Shown piece by piece: positions 12,330 through 19,819 of a stretch of DNA of 20,549 nt (position 1 is its first letter; each line of letters begins with the position of its first letter). The notes under the pieces are model-generated. The model did no database searches. It was not told the origin of the DNA and saw nothing but the letters and a program-made list of their open reading frames with translations. Made by a program: the position numbers and the translations under genes. Source of the DNA: Candidatus Parvarchaeota archaeon. Lineage in GTDB: Archaea > Nanobdellota > Nanobdellia > Parvarchaeales > Parvarchaeaceae. The stretch covers positions 1-20,549 of the forward strand of contig DAHXLI010000056.1 of NCBI GenBank assembly GCA_027366075.1, given 5' to 3'.

Positions 12330-12824
12330 ATGGTAGAAAAGACGAAACAAAAAAGTCCGCGTAATAAAAAAAGATATTACCTTGCGCATCCGATAAAAGA
12401 CCGATTAGAAATTCGGGCGTGGGAAAAAGAGATAGAAAAGCAATTAGGGATAGAGCTTGTAAACCCGTTTTATGACGCAGCCGAAATAGGCAATATAAAG
12501 CAGGTAGATTCGGGAGAAAAAGGAGTTTACGATTCATCATTTGATAGCTCTGAGATAGTCGAAGGTGACTTAGAACTGATTAGGAATGCAGACGGGATGG
12601 TTGCAATAATAACGAAGAATATCTCCGTAGGTACAAATATGGAGATATTCTTCAATTCCTATGTCTTAAAACGACCAACACATATTATTGTAGAATCCGA
12701 AGAATTGAGAGGGCATTCATGGTTAAGATATATGTCAGTGAGATTTGCAGGCAAAATATACAAAAATAGGAAAGAATTTGCTGAAAAGTTTCTTGGCAAG
12801 GATGATGGGCAGAAACGCGTTTAA
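12330..12824 (+). CDS. Nucleoside 2-deoxyribosyltransferase-like protein
   Basis: The protein is 164 residues from the ATG at 12330 (a TTG at 12300 would add ten). It has the layout of the nucleoside 2-deoxyribosyltransferase/DUF4406 fold: an opening strand RYYLAHPIKDR (about 15-25), an amphipathic helix AWEKEIEKQLG, the strand-loop ELVNPFYDA, then VEGDLELIRNADGMVAII (77-94) and SVGTNMEIFFNSYVLKRP (99-116). E105 is at the place of the family's nucleophilic glutamate, and D80/D88 match conserved acidic positions. Such enzymes cleave or exchange the base of (deoxy)nucleosides or nucleotides. The reading frame is more AT-rich than its neighbours (many AAA, GAA, TTA and ATA codons), which suggests different ancestry. 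Substrate unknown. Confidence 0.7.
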   Translation: MVEKTKQKSPRNKKRYYLAHPIKDRLEIRAWEKEIEKQLGIELVNPFYDAAEIGNIKQVDSGEKGVYDSSFDSSEIVEGDLELIRNADGMVAIITKNISVGTNMEIFFNSYVLKRPTHIIVESEELRGHSWLRYMSVRFAGKIYKNRKEFAEKFLGKDDGQKRV

Positions 12825-12827
12825 AAG

Positions 12828-12836
12828 TATATAAAT
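12828..12836 (+). promoter_or_regulatory. TATA element for the small gene and rpl10e
   Basis: AGTATATAAATAG is a strong archaeal TATA match centred 28 bases upstream of the ATG at 12860, consistent with a leaderless mRNA carrying this gene and rpl10e. Confidence 0.65.
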
Positions 12837-12859
12837 AGAATACCTTATAATAATACTTT

Positions 12860-13045
12860 ATGGCAGATGAAAACTCGTTAGAAAAGATACTCGCTTCGAT
12901 AGTGTCTAATATGATGTCTAGGAACATGCGAGATTTGATTTTCACGTTAGATAAAATGGAATTAAAAACCCCGCTGTCGGAAAAACCGCTAGTCCTTTCA
13001 GGAAAGCTGATGATAGAATTTTCTAGTAAAAAGAGCAAGAAGTGA
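12860..13045 (+). CDS. Small unknown protein of 61 residues, upstream of rpl10e
   Basis: The protein starts MADENSLEKILASIVSNMMS, probably helical in the first half, and ends in a basic tail (SSKKSKK). No domain is recognised. A strong TATA element with leaderless spacing supports expression, and the next gene, rpl10e, starts three bases after its stop. The two are therefore probably co-transcribed, which may hint at a translation-related role; this is inference only. Confidence 0.6.
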   Translation: MADENSLEKILASIVSNMMSRNMRDLIFTLDKMELKTPLSEKPLVLSGKLMIEFSSKKSKK

Positions 13046-13048
13046 ATC

Positions 13049-13567
13049 ATGAGCACCAAATTAAGACCGGGGCGGTCCTATAGGAATTGGGACATGGCTT
13101 ATACACGTAAATCCAAGTATAAGTCGAAGAACTATGTGAAAATGTCCCAGACGCCGAAAATAACACAATATCATTCTGGCAACGTTTCAAAGCAGTTCCC
13201 GACAAAAGTGCTAGTTTTGTCTGAGAGGACATTGCAGATAAGAGACAATGCAATAGAAGCTGCTAGGATAGTCGCGAACAAGCACCTTACAGACGCCATA
13301 GGAGACCAAAACTTTCATCTCATAGTCATAACCTACCCCCACAACATCCTAAAGGAACACAAACTAGCTACCGGCGCGGGAGCCGACCGTTTTTCGTCTG
13401 GCATGCAGCAATCTTTTGGTAAGCCGATAGGTCTCGCCGCCAGAGTAAGGGCGGGCGACAGGATATTTGAAATACATCTAGAAACAGAACATTTAAATGA
13501 AGCAAAGCTCGCTGCAGACAAGATCGGCAAGAAACTCGGCGTTAAGACTAGAGCAGTAGTAGCTTAA
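13049..13567 (+). CDS. rpl10e: Large ribosomal subunit protein uL16 (L10e)
   Basis: The 172-residue protein has the usual archaeal length for uL16/L10e, which sits near the A-site and supports aminoacyl-tRNA accommodation. Recognisable segments are AYTRKSKYKSKNYVKMSQTPKI at the N-terminus, the FHLIVITYPHNILKEHK strand-loop (about 90-106), then ATGAGADRFSSGMQQSFGKPIG (about 107-128), and GDRIFEIHLETEHLNEAKLAADKI. Its stop overlaps the stop of the convergent cobalamin adenosyltransferase gene by four bases (CTTAA context). Confidence 0.97.
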   Translation: MSTKLRPGRSYRNWDMAYTRKSKYKSKNYVKMSQTPKITQYHSGNVSKQFPTKVLVLSERTLQIRDNAIEAARIVANKHLTDAIGDQNFHLIVITYPHNILKEHKLATGAGADRFSSGMQQSFGKPIGLAARVRAGDRIFEIHLETEHLNEAKLAADKIGKKLGVKTRAVVA

Positions 13568-14094
13568 TCCCGCCTGAAAATGTCTTCTTTAAAATTATCG
13601 GACTTGTTCACATATCTAAACATTACGAATAAAAGCGAGGAGAGACGATTCAAATATTTTAATATATATACGTCAGAAACCCCTGCGTCTAGTACCGTCC
13701 TTTCCGTGCGTCTCGCTATAGTCCTGCAGACGTTTAACGAAGTCGCACCATCAAATCCGTTCGGGTATATAAAATTCGTCGTGTCTTTTATTTCCTTTGC
13801 ATAAAACGCTATAGAATCTTCGATAAACTTTACGTTATTTTCCAGGACCTTTTCCGCAGGTGCGCTGTCGTCTATGTACCCGGATAATTCTCCACTGAGA
13901 AGGTACAGGTCATGCTCTACCCGTTTTAAGGCGTCCTTTACGCTACCATACTTTATTTTTGATAAGGCATTCCCCAAGAAAGCGTTTAGCTCATCTAAGT
14001 CACCTATCGCCTTTACCAATTTGTCCGTCTTTGCGACACGCGAATTACATATGTAAGTGCTTCCGTCGTCCCCGCTGCCAGAATAATATTTCAT
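13564..14094 (-). CDS. Cob(I)alamin adenosyltransferase, PduO type
   Basis: The enzyme transfers the 5'-deoxyadenosyl group of ATP to cob(I)alamin to make adenosylcobalamin. The 176-residue protein has all family landmarks: the phosphate-binding N-terminus SGSGDDGSTYI (5-15), GDLDELNAFLG (31-41), FIYPNGFDGATSLNVCRTIARRTER (108-132) with the conserved arginines, and YLNRLSSLLFVMFRY (147-161). It suggests use of a B12-dependent enzyme elsewhere in the genome or cobalamin salvage; no other B12 gene is in the window. It starts two bases after the stop of the upstream gene, so both are probably one transcript. It is convergent with rpl10e, overlapping by four bases. Confidence 0.92.
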   Translation of the reverse strand: MKYYSGSGDDGSTYICNSRVAKTDKLVKAIGDLDELNAFLGNALSKIKYGSVKDALKRVEHDLYLLSGELSGYIDDSAPAEKVLENNVKFIEDSIAFYAKEIKDTTNFIYPNGFDGATSLNVCRTIARRTERTVLDAGVSDVYILKYLNRLSSLLFVMFRYVNKSDNFKEDIFRRD

Positions 14095-14096
14095 GA

Positions 14097-14441
14097 TTAT
14101 TCACCGTCGTCTTTTTCGGCGTCTACATTCCTAAGCAGGTAATACTTGGCTTTTCTCCGCATTGTATCCATGTAAACTCTAAACATGTCATACGAAAGAT
14201 GGTAAAAAACGGCTTTGCTCCTATGCTCAGAAACCAAGACCTTCCCGAACATCGGAGAAACAAGGTTGTAAAAATGCTTCTTACCTCTGGGGGAAGTTAG
14301 GTCTATCGCAAGAAAGGTGGCTAATTCCTCTCGGCTAACGTCATTTTTCTCCCTTACAAAGTTTATTAATTTTTCCGCTTCTACGTACAACTTTTTACTT
14401 TTAGGATGGTTCCCGTATATCAGGTATAGTAACTCTTCCAT
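14097..14441 (-). CDS. Small unknown protein, possibly winged-helix
   Basis: The 114-residue protein is soluble and mainly helical. A helix such as KKLYVEAEKLINFVREKN (about 16-33) is followed by SREELATFLAIDLTSPRGKKHFYNLVSPMFGKVLVSEH (about 36-73), which has the helix-turn-helix-wing feel of winged-helix proteins, and a basic C-terminal part (YMDTMRRKAKYYLL). I do not recognise a named family. A TATA element 25 bases upstream supports a leaderless start at 14441. It lies directly upstream of the adenosyltransferase; a regulator of that gene is conceivable but unproven. Confidence 0.6.
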   Translation of the reverse strand: MEELLYLIYGNHPKSKKLYVEAEKLINFVREKNDVSREELATFLAIDLTSPRGKKHFYNLVSPMFGKVLVSEHRSKAVFYHLSYDMFRVYMDTMRRKAKYYLLRNVDAEKDDGE

Positions 14442-14460
14442 GGGGTAGTTTAGTTTTTCT

Positions 14461-14471
14461 TAAAATATAAA
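14461..14471 (-). promoter_or_regulatory. TATA element for the 14441/adenosyltransferase unit
   Basis: The minus strand reads GTTTATATTTTAAG, centred about 25 bases upstream of the ATG at 14441. Confidence 0.6.
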
Positions 14472-14532
14472 CCATTTTGCGCGTGGATGTACTAAAAATA
14501 AGTTAGGCGTTTCTTACAACACGAAATTGAAA

Positions 14533-14541
14533 TTTTATAAA
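14533..14541 (+). promoter_or_regulatory. TATA element that sets the acyltransferase start
   Basis: TTTTATAAA is centred 26 bases upstream of the ATG at 14563. It lies inside the longer frame that would begin with TTG at 14527, so the shorter protein is preferred. Confidence 0.6.
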
Positions 14542-14562
14542 GTACAGATTCATTACAATCAA

Positions 14563-15048
14563 ATGCGCGCAGCTAAAGAAATACCCACACCAACCAGGCA
14601 TGTAACAATCTTTCATTATAAGGAACGGGGCCCACTAGGTATAATCTTTAGGGGCCTAATTTTAGCATCGGCCAAATATTTCCCGTCTTTTAAAATAAAA
14701 AGGGGCATTCTTAGACTAACAGGAATGAAGCTAGGAAGACACGTAACAATAGCACCCTGCATAATAGATCCTATACGGCCAGATCTTATCGAAGTCGGAG
14801 ATTATAGTATAATAGGTTGGGATTCTATGCTTTTAACACACGAGATAGTAAGAGGTAGGCTTAGGATAGGACACATAAAGATAGGCAACAATGTGACTAT
14901 CGGGGCAAGATCATTGATATTGCCCGGTGTGAAAATCGGCGATAACGCTATAGTTTCAGCCCAGTCTCTTGTAAATAAGGACGTGCCGAGTGGAGCGACC
15001 GTCGGAGGAGTTCCAGCAAAAAAAGTTTCTTTAAGATGGATTAGTTGA
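14563..15048 (+). CDS. Hexapeptide-repeat (left-handed beta helix) acyltransferase
   Basis: The protein is 161 residues from the ATG at 14563. After a membrane-associating N-terminal part (GIIFRGLILASAKYF, 26-40) come hexapeptide turns of the left-handed beta helix: GMKLGRHVTIAPC, IEVGDYSIIGWDS, HIKIGNNVTIGARSLILPGVKIGDNAIVSAQS, ending in the family's GGVPAKKV (148-155). H93 in LLTHE is at the position of the catalytic histidine of maltose, galactoside and sugar O-acetyltransferases. It probably transfers an acetyl or acyl group to a sugar, perhaps on a surface glycan; the substrate is not known. The gene stands alone, followed by tRNA-Glu on the other strand. Confidence 0.88.
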   Translation: MRAAKEIPTPTRHVTIFHYKERGPLGIIFRGLILASAKYFPSFKIKRGILRLTGMKLGRHVTIAPCIIDPIRPDLIEVGDYSIIGWDSMLLTHEIVRGRLRIGHIKIGNNVTIGARSLILPGVKIGDNAIVSAQSLVNKDVPSGATVGGVPAKKVSLRWIS

Positions 15049-15148
15049 ATATATAGTTTTCTTCTGCCGTCATTACATTCTTCTAAATCTTTAATAGAGG
15101 CAGGGGTCTTCCTTTACCAGACTACACAATAGTTTTGCTTAAATATAT

Positions 15149-15221
15149 TGCCCTCGTCGGGATTTGAACCCGAGTCGTCGACTCGAGAGGCCGACGTCCT
15201 TGGCCGCTAGACTACGAGGGC
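15149..15221 (-). tRNA. tRNA-Glu(CTC), no intron
   Basis: On the minus strand acceptor GCCCTCG (15221-15215) pairs with CGAGGGC, and A at 15149 is the discriminator. The D arm, the anticodon stem TCGGC/GTCGA with loop CTCTCGA (anticodon CTC), and the T arm TCGGG-TTCAAAT-CCCGA all fold normally. The 73-base length is normal; CCA is not encoded. It is decoded by the GluRS encoded in the same window. Confidence 0.95.
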
Positions 15222-15240
15222 ACTTAATTACTTATTGACA

Positions 15241-15250
15241 ATATAATAAA
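15241..15250 (-). promoter_or_regulatory. TATA element for tRNA-Glu
   Basis: The minus strand reads TTTATTATAT, centred 25 bases upstream of the tRNA 5' end. Confidence 0.6.
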
Positions 15251-15287
15251 TAAAGCTACTTCTATCTTCTTTCAGAAACTTTGAGTA

Positions 15288-15296
15288 AGTATATTA
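15288..15296 (+). promoter_or_regulatory. TATA element for the permease/pelA pair
   Basis: AGTATATTA is centred about 27 bases upstream of the ATG at 15319. Confidence 0.45.
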
Positions 15297-15318
15297 GTAA
15301 AAATAAATTACATAAAGA

Positions 15319-16431
15319 ATGAATGGCAGATATCTTGCAGCAATTGGCACCATAGTAGGTACGGTGATAGGCGCGGGAATGCTGGCTTTACCGTACGCGA
15401 TATCAAAATCCGGTTTTCTCATAGGCCTTATACTTATTTTCGTAGTAGGGATAGCGTCGATCCTGATAATGATGTACACTGGAGAACTATCATTTAGATT
15501 AAAAAAGATACATCAGCTGCCCGTCTTGATAAGCAAGTACACTGGAAAGAGATTTAGGTTAGCCATCCTCATTCTTCAGGTCTTGATATTGTATGGGGCG
15601 ATATTGGCTTACCTTATAGCAATGGGCGATTCGTTGCAGACTTTGTTAGGTGTACCATACATTGCGTCTGTCATCCTAGTTTTTGCGCTTTCAGCACCGA
15701 TAATATATCGCGGTTATAAGTGGGTCGAAGAGGCAGAGGTCCCGCTTTCCGCTGTAAAATTGTTTCTTATAGTCGTAGTGGCTTTTATAGTCATATTTTC
15801 TGCTAGGTTAAGCAACCTATCAACTGTGAATGCAGGCAATATTTTCGTACCTTTTGGGGTGATCCTTTTTGCGATGATGGGATTTAGTGTGATACCAGAA
15901 ATAAGGGAGGGGCTCGCAGACAACAAAACTGACTTTAATAAAGCGATTATAATCGCAATGACCGTTTCCATACTAGTTTACATCTTCTTCGCAGCGGCCT
16001 TCATCGGCGCATTCGGTCCGGGCGTATCAGCGATAGCAACAAATTCCCTTGGTTCGGGGTCTTTCAGCGTCCTTTATTATCTCCTTACAATTTTCCTGGT
16101 AGTCACACCGTATATAGCACTAAGCCTCGTAGTAGTCGATGCATTCAATTTCGACTTTAGGCTAAAAAGAAGCTACAGTTTTTGGCTTACGATGTTGATA
16201 CCGCTTATAATAGCTCTAATAGGTTTTAATTTTGCCCGCGTCTTGCAGATTGTAGGAGGGATACTTTTACCAGTGCTTTGTCTAATGATCCTGGTTGCAG
16301 TATATAAGGGGAGGAAAGTTGCCGGGAAAAGCAAAGCCTACAGCGTTCCAGGCGGCGTATACCTTCTCTTGTTTACAGCGGCGGTGATGATAGTAGGATT
16401 TTGCTACACGCTGTTATATGTTTTGTTATGA
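15319..16431 (+). CDS. Amino-acid permease (aromatic amino-acid/HAAAP-like, APC fold)
   Basis: The 370-residue protein has about eleven membrane helices. The first helix carries the substrate/ion-binding break GTIVGTVIGAGMLALPYA (10-27), characteristic of the amino-acid/auxin and hydroxy/aromatic amino-acid permease group. Further features are IAMGDSLQTLLG (about 100-111) and GVILFAMMGFSVIPEIRE (about 180-197), which match the second broken helix in this fold. It should import amino acids with a proton or sodium, which suits an organism that may depend on external amino acids; the specific substrate is uncertain. Its stop overlaps the start of pelA by four bases, so the transporter and the ribosome-rescue factor are co-translated. 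Confidence 0.85.
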   Translation: MNGRYLAAIGTIVGTVIGAGMLALPYAISKSGFLIGLILIFVVGIASILIMMYTGELSFRLKKIHQLPVLISKYTGKRFRLAILILQVLILYGAILAYLIAMGDSLQTLLGVPYIASVILVFALSAPIIYRGYKWVEEAEVPLSAVKLFLIVVVAFIVIFSARLSNLSTVNAGNIFVPFGVILFAMMGFSVIPEIREGLADNKTDFNKAIIIAMTVSILVYIFFAAAFIGAFGPGVSAIATNSLGSGSFSVLYYLLTIFLVVTPYIALSLVVVDAFNFDFRLKRSYSFWLTMLIPLIIALIGFNFARVLQIVGGILLPVLCLMILVAVYKGRKVAGKSKAYSVPGGVYLLLFTAAVMIVGFCYTLLYVLL

Positions 16432-17417
16432 AATTAATAAGATTAGACAAAAAGAAAGGCCTCGTAAAGGCCATAGTGAAGTCTTACGATGATCTGATAA
16501 TATTAAGCTATGTAATAGAGCCTGGAGACAAACTGCTTTCATATTCCCGTAGAAAAATAAACGCAGGCGCGGCGCCAGACATACGTCTAGTAAAGATAGG
16601 AATAGCGATAGAAAAAACCTATTTATCTGAGACGTCCCTGGGGGTCAGCGGAAAAATAATAAGCTCATCAGATGAAAACGTCCCATTGCACAAATACCAT
16701 ACAATCGATTTGCGACCGGGCAACGGCTTCGTTTTGCATAAAGACAAACTCCTCTCATTCCAAGCACGTATGCTTTTAAAATCTCAGGAAAGGTCACCAC
16801 GGATACTTATTTGCGTATACGAAGATGGGTATGCGATATTCTACAAAATCACGAATTATTCCCTAAGGAGACTTTATGAGGTAAAAGAGAATGTCTCTGG
16901 AAAAAGGTTCAAGAATGACACGAGGTCCAAGTTCTTCGTTAGGCTTACACAGCAGATTACCGAAGAATATAACAAAATAAGGTGGAGCCTAGTAATAGTA
17001 GCAGGAAAAGCGATAGACAATGAGGAACTCAAGAATGGCGCCCTAAAAGACCTAAAAATACAATACGAGACCGTTTCCTATGCAGATACCGGTCTTAAGG
17101 AGATAACTTCAAAAGACAAGATAAGCTCGCTGCTCAGGAATACAAAGATAGCGACTCAGAGGAATCTGATAAAAGAGTATATAAACGAAATATCAAAAGG
17201 CAACCCATTATATGTATATGGTTTCAATAAAATAAAAGAAAAAATGGCCGACAATCGACCAGTGGAAGGCATACTTTCAAAGGAATTCGTCATGTCACAT
17301 AAGGAGCTTATAGAGCAGCTTGACGGAGCAGGAACGAATATAATCTTCTTCGATGAAAAGGATGAATCATTAGACTTGCTAGATGGATTCGGCGGCGCGA
17401 TCTTAAAATTCTCTTAG
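16428..17417 (+). CDS. pelA: mRNA surveillance protein Pelota (aPelota/Dom34)
   Basis: Pelota recognises stalled ribosomes with an empty A site and, with aEF-1 alpha/ABCE1, splits them. The 329-residue protein begins MKLIRLDKKKGLVKAIVKSYD and contains the N-terminal Sm-like domain (SYVIEPGDKLLSYSRRKI, then LGVSGKI and KYHTIDL), a central domain from about 130 (SPRILICVYEDGYAIFYKI) and a C-terminal eL30-like domain (PLYVYGFNKIKEKMADNRPV, ending LLDGFGGAILKFS). It lacks the GGQ of release factors, as expected. The start ATG overlaps the permease stop (ATGA). An upstream TTG at 16401 lies within the permease and is rejected. The stop overlaps the asnS stop by four bases. Confidence 0.9.
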   Translation: MKLIRLDKKKGLVKAIVKSYDDLIILSYVIEPGDKLLSYSRRKINAGAAPDIRLVKIGIAIEKTYLSETSLGVSGKIISSSDENVPLHKYHTIDLRPGNGFVLHKDKLLSFQARMLLKSQERSPRILICVYEDGYAIFYKITNYSLRRLYEVKENVSGKRFKNDTRSKFFVRLTQQITEEYNKIRWSLVIVAGKAIDNEELKNGALKDLKIQYETVSYADTGLKEITSKDKISSLLRNTKIATQRNLIKEYINEISKGNPLYVYGFNKIKEKMADNRPVEGILSKEFVMSHKELIEQLDGAGTNIIFFDEKDESLDLLDGFGGAILKFS

Positions 17418-18700
17418 GGGTATATCCTTCTCGGCGTTCTTGGGAAAGGCACTACGTACATTATGTGTGGAAGTTTGCATATCCACATGACCAGCCTATC
17501 AACCCCCAGACCAAAGCCAGAATGCGGTATCGCGCCGTACCTTCTTAGGTCGACATACCATTTGTAATTTTCTGGATTCAGACCATCTTCTTCTAATCTT
17601 TTTATCAGTGTTTCTTTGTCGTCTACCCTCTGTCCACCACCGATTATCTCACCATACCCTTCTGGTGCTAAAAGGTCATTGCATAATACGTGCTTCTGAT
17701 CGGACGGGTCTGGTTTGTGATAAAATGGCTTTAATTTCGTCGGATAATTCATGGCAAATAGCGGAACGTCAAGATTTGAGGTTATCACCCTTTCTTCGTC
17801 CGCGCCTAAATCGGCGCCGTATTCAAGTTTTAAACCATTTTTATTTGCTAAGTCTATTACAGATTCATAGTCCATCCTCAAGAAAGGTTTTTCGACCACG
17901 TTTTTCAATATAGTTTGGTCGCGTTTAAGTATATTTAATTCCACTTGGTTTTTTAGAAGTACATTTTTTACTACGTGTTTTATTAGCCGTTCTTCTAGGT
18001 CTATTACGCCAGATAAATCCAGAAAAGCCACTTCTGTCTCGGCATGCCAGAATTCGGTAAGGTGCCTCCATGTCCTGCTGTTCTCCGCTCTAAATGAAGG
18101 CGCGACTGTATATATCTTCCAAAGCGAGTTTACCATGGCTTCGGCATAAAGCTGCCAGCTTTGGGAAAGATAAGCTTTTTTATCGAAATATTTTATTTCA
18201 AATAATGTTGAGCCCCCCTCCACACTTCCACCAACGAAAGAGGGCGATTGTATTTCATAGAATCCGTCGTTTCTAAAAAATTCATGTAGGCTTTCAAAAA
18301 CGGTAGATCTTATCTTCATTATAGAGGTGACTCTTCTGCTTCTTAACCATAGGTGTCTGTTATCAAAAAGAAAGACCTTTTTATGGCCCTTCTTTATAGG
18401 ATACGGTTCGGCAAGCCCGTAGATTTTTAAATCTTCTATAGAGATCTCGTAGCCGCCCTCTGCGCGCGCATCTTCTTTAAGTTTACCAATTAACTCAACG
18501 GAAGACTCTCTAGTAATTTTACTGGCTTCCAAGAACGTTTTATCCGTAGCATGGGATACGCACTGTATTACGCCAGAAGGGTCTCTAAGCACCAGAAAAA
18601 CGTTGTTTTTACCTTTTCGTATGTTACTAACAAAACCCCTAAGAGTGACAGAGCTTCCGACGTGGTCTTTATTCGTTACATCCGAGATGAGAAGTTCCAT
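17414..18700 (-). CDS. asnS: Asparaginyl-tRNA synthetase
   Basis: This class IIb synthetase charges tRNA-Asn with asparagine. The 428-residue protein has an N-terminal OB-fold anticodon-binding domain (VTLRGFVSNIRKGKNNVFLVLRDPSG, about 18-43), motif 1 near 127-155, motif 2 FRAENSRTWRHLTEFWHAE (203-221) and motif 3 GFGLGVDRLVMWI (395-407). The ending PFPRTPRRIYP is the AsnRS form; AspRS has a different sequence there. AYLSQSWQLYAEAM in the active site also supports Asn over Asp. Its presence means the organism makes Asn-tRNA directly. A TATA element 25 bases upstream gives a leaderless start. It is convergent with pelA and overlaps its stop. Confidence 0.94.
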   Translation of the reverse strand: MELLISDVTNKDHVGSSVTLRGFVSNIRKGKNNVFLVLRDPSGVIQCVSHATDKTFLEASKITRESSVELIGKLKEDARAEGGYEISIEDLKIYGLAEPYPIKKGHKKVFLFDNRHLWLRSRRVTSIMKIRSTVFESLHEFFRNDGFYEIQSPSFVGGSVEGGSTLFEIKYFDKKAYLSQSWQLYAEAMVNSLWKIYTVAPSFRAENSRTWRHLTEFWHAETEVAFLDLSGVIDLEERLIKHVVKNVLLKNQVELNILKRDQTILKNVVEKPFLRMDYESVIDLANKNGLKLEYGADLGADEERVITSNLDVPLFAMNYPTKLKPFYHKPDPSDQKHVLCNDLLAPEGYGEIIGGGQRVDDKETLIKRLEEDGLNPENYKWYVDLRRYGAIPHSGFGLGVDRLVMWICKLPHIMYVVPFPRTPRRIYP

Positions 18701-18720
18701 ATACTATCTGTAAGTGCAGC

Positions 18721-18730
18721 TTATTTAATA
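18721..18730 (-). promoter_or_regulatory. TATA element for asnS
   Basis: The minus strand reads TATTAAATAA, centred about 25 bases upstream of the ATG at 18700. The neighbouring TTTTAAAT (18730-18737) may serve the plus-strand pilin-like gene, so the two promoters would be back to back. Confidence 0.55.
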
Positions 18731-18782
18731 TTTTAAATTGGCTTGTCGGCGCTTTCTCGTAAACTATTTATTCTCCCTTAAT

Positions 18783-19785
18783 ATGCACCTCGATCGCAAG
18801 ACGCAATCGGCATTAGAATATTTCATGACACATGGCTGGGCAATACTGATCATCGTCATAGTAGCTGCAGTACTTTATAGTCTGGGTATTTTCTCCCCGT
18901 CTTCATCGGTAGGTACGACAGTAACAGGTTTTTCTGGCTTTTAGGCCACCGCCATCTGCGCTCCTAATGGTGTGCTTGCGATAAAACTAGTCAACGGCAT
19001 TGGCTACACCGTGAACGTGACTAGTTTTAACGTGACCTACAACGGAAAAACCACTCAGAAAGAGCAGACTGGAAACGCCGGTCTAATGGGCCCGATGCTA
19101 GTGCTACTTTCTTTTCTTTAAGTGCTTGCGCAAACGCTCCCTCTTCACGTTATTCTTCTTTTGCAACTGTAACGTATACAGAACCGGGACAGACTTTCTC
19201 CGGATATTATTTCTCCTTCGGCACGATATCGGGCGCTTCCGCATCTTTCTCCTAGAACACCGTGGCGAACTTTACTGATAGTTCATCTATGTATATTCCG
19301 TATTCTGTAACTACAAATAGTATTTGGGCTTCTGGTTATCATTATTTAATCCTCGTTTTGGTCAAGTTGACTAGAGCATGGGTTGATGGCAGTGGTTACC
19401 CCTGTAGCGATTTAATAGAAACAAGCGAAGGCTGTACAGAGGGGGCGCTTCAAGCGCCAAACCAAGGGTTTGCAGCGCGCCGATTCAACAGGGCAGTAGT
19501 TTTTATACTTCTTTACTTGAAGATAATGGTTCTACAGCTTATGAGTGCATCAATGTTCGGGGTCTAGGTGATGGCCAGTTAAACGGAGACATGGCTGATA
19601 TTCAGATGTATAACACTGCGTTAACTTTAACTCAATTAACTGAAGCATATGATTTAGGTTACGCCGGGTTGCCAGTTACAACAAAGGGATTAGTGGCGTG
19701 GTTGCCGTTAAGTGGCAACACAAATGATTACAGCGGGAACAATAACAATGGCGTAGCCACAAATGTCCAGCGGGTGTCGCCTTAA
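18783..19785 (+). pseudogene. Decayed surface protein: class III (pilin-type) signal peptide fused to LamG domain
   Basis: The frame starts MHLDRKTQSALEYFMTHGWA, a class III archaeal signal peptide (RKxQSALEY before a hydrophobic helix), and is stopped by TAG at 18942-18944. The same frame goes on with ATAICAPNGVLAIKLVNGIG to about 19090, then shifts frame to DASATFFSLSACANAPSS up to a TAG at 19253-19255. Coding sequence continues in that frame past the TAG with a concanavalin/LamG-like WASGYHYLILVLV and RAWVDGSG. After a second shift near 19420-19480 a third frame gives LNGDMADIQMYNTALTLTQL and GLVAWLPLSGNTNDYSGNNN. The second LamG unit stops abruptly at QRVSP. At least two stops, two shifts and a 3' truncation make this a pseudogene of a surface adhesin. 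Confidence 0.85.
19444..19471. repeat. Two adjacent perfect hairpins inside the decayed LamG gene
   Basis: GGCGCTT-C-AAGCGCC (19444-19458) is a 7-bp perfect inverted repeat, directly followed by AAACC-AAG-GGTTT (19459-19471), a second 5-bp one. They lie where the reading frame of the LamG remnant changes. They may be part of a small inserted element or a recombination footprint. Confidence 0.5.
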
Positions 19786-19819
19786 AACGCATTGCTTACG
19801 CTAAAATCAGCAAACAAAA

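Noticed and set aside
14527..14562. TTG start adding 12 residues to the acyltransferase
   Set aside because: The promoter TATA box is inside this stretch at the right distance for the ATG at 14563.
17414..18700. AspRS rather than AsnRS
   Set aside because: The motif 2 neighbourhood (HLTEFWHAE) and the ending FPRTPRRIYP are the AsnRS form.
18942..19255. Read-through of TAG as pyrrolysine in the LamG gene
   Set aside because: Frame shifts are also present, and TAG ends ordinary genes in this window (the zinc-site gene and pelA), so decay is the simpler explanation.
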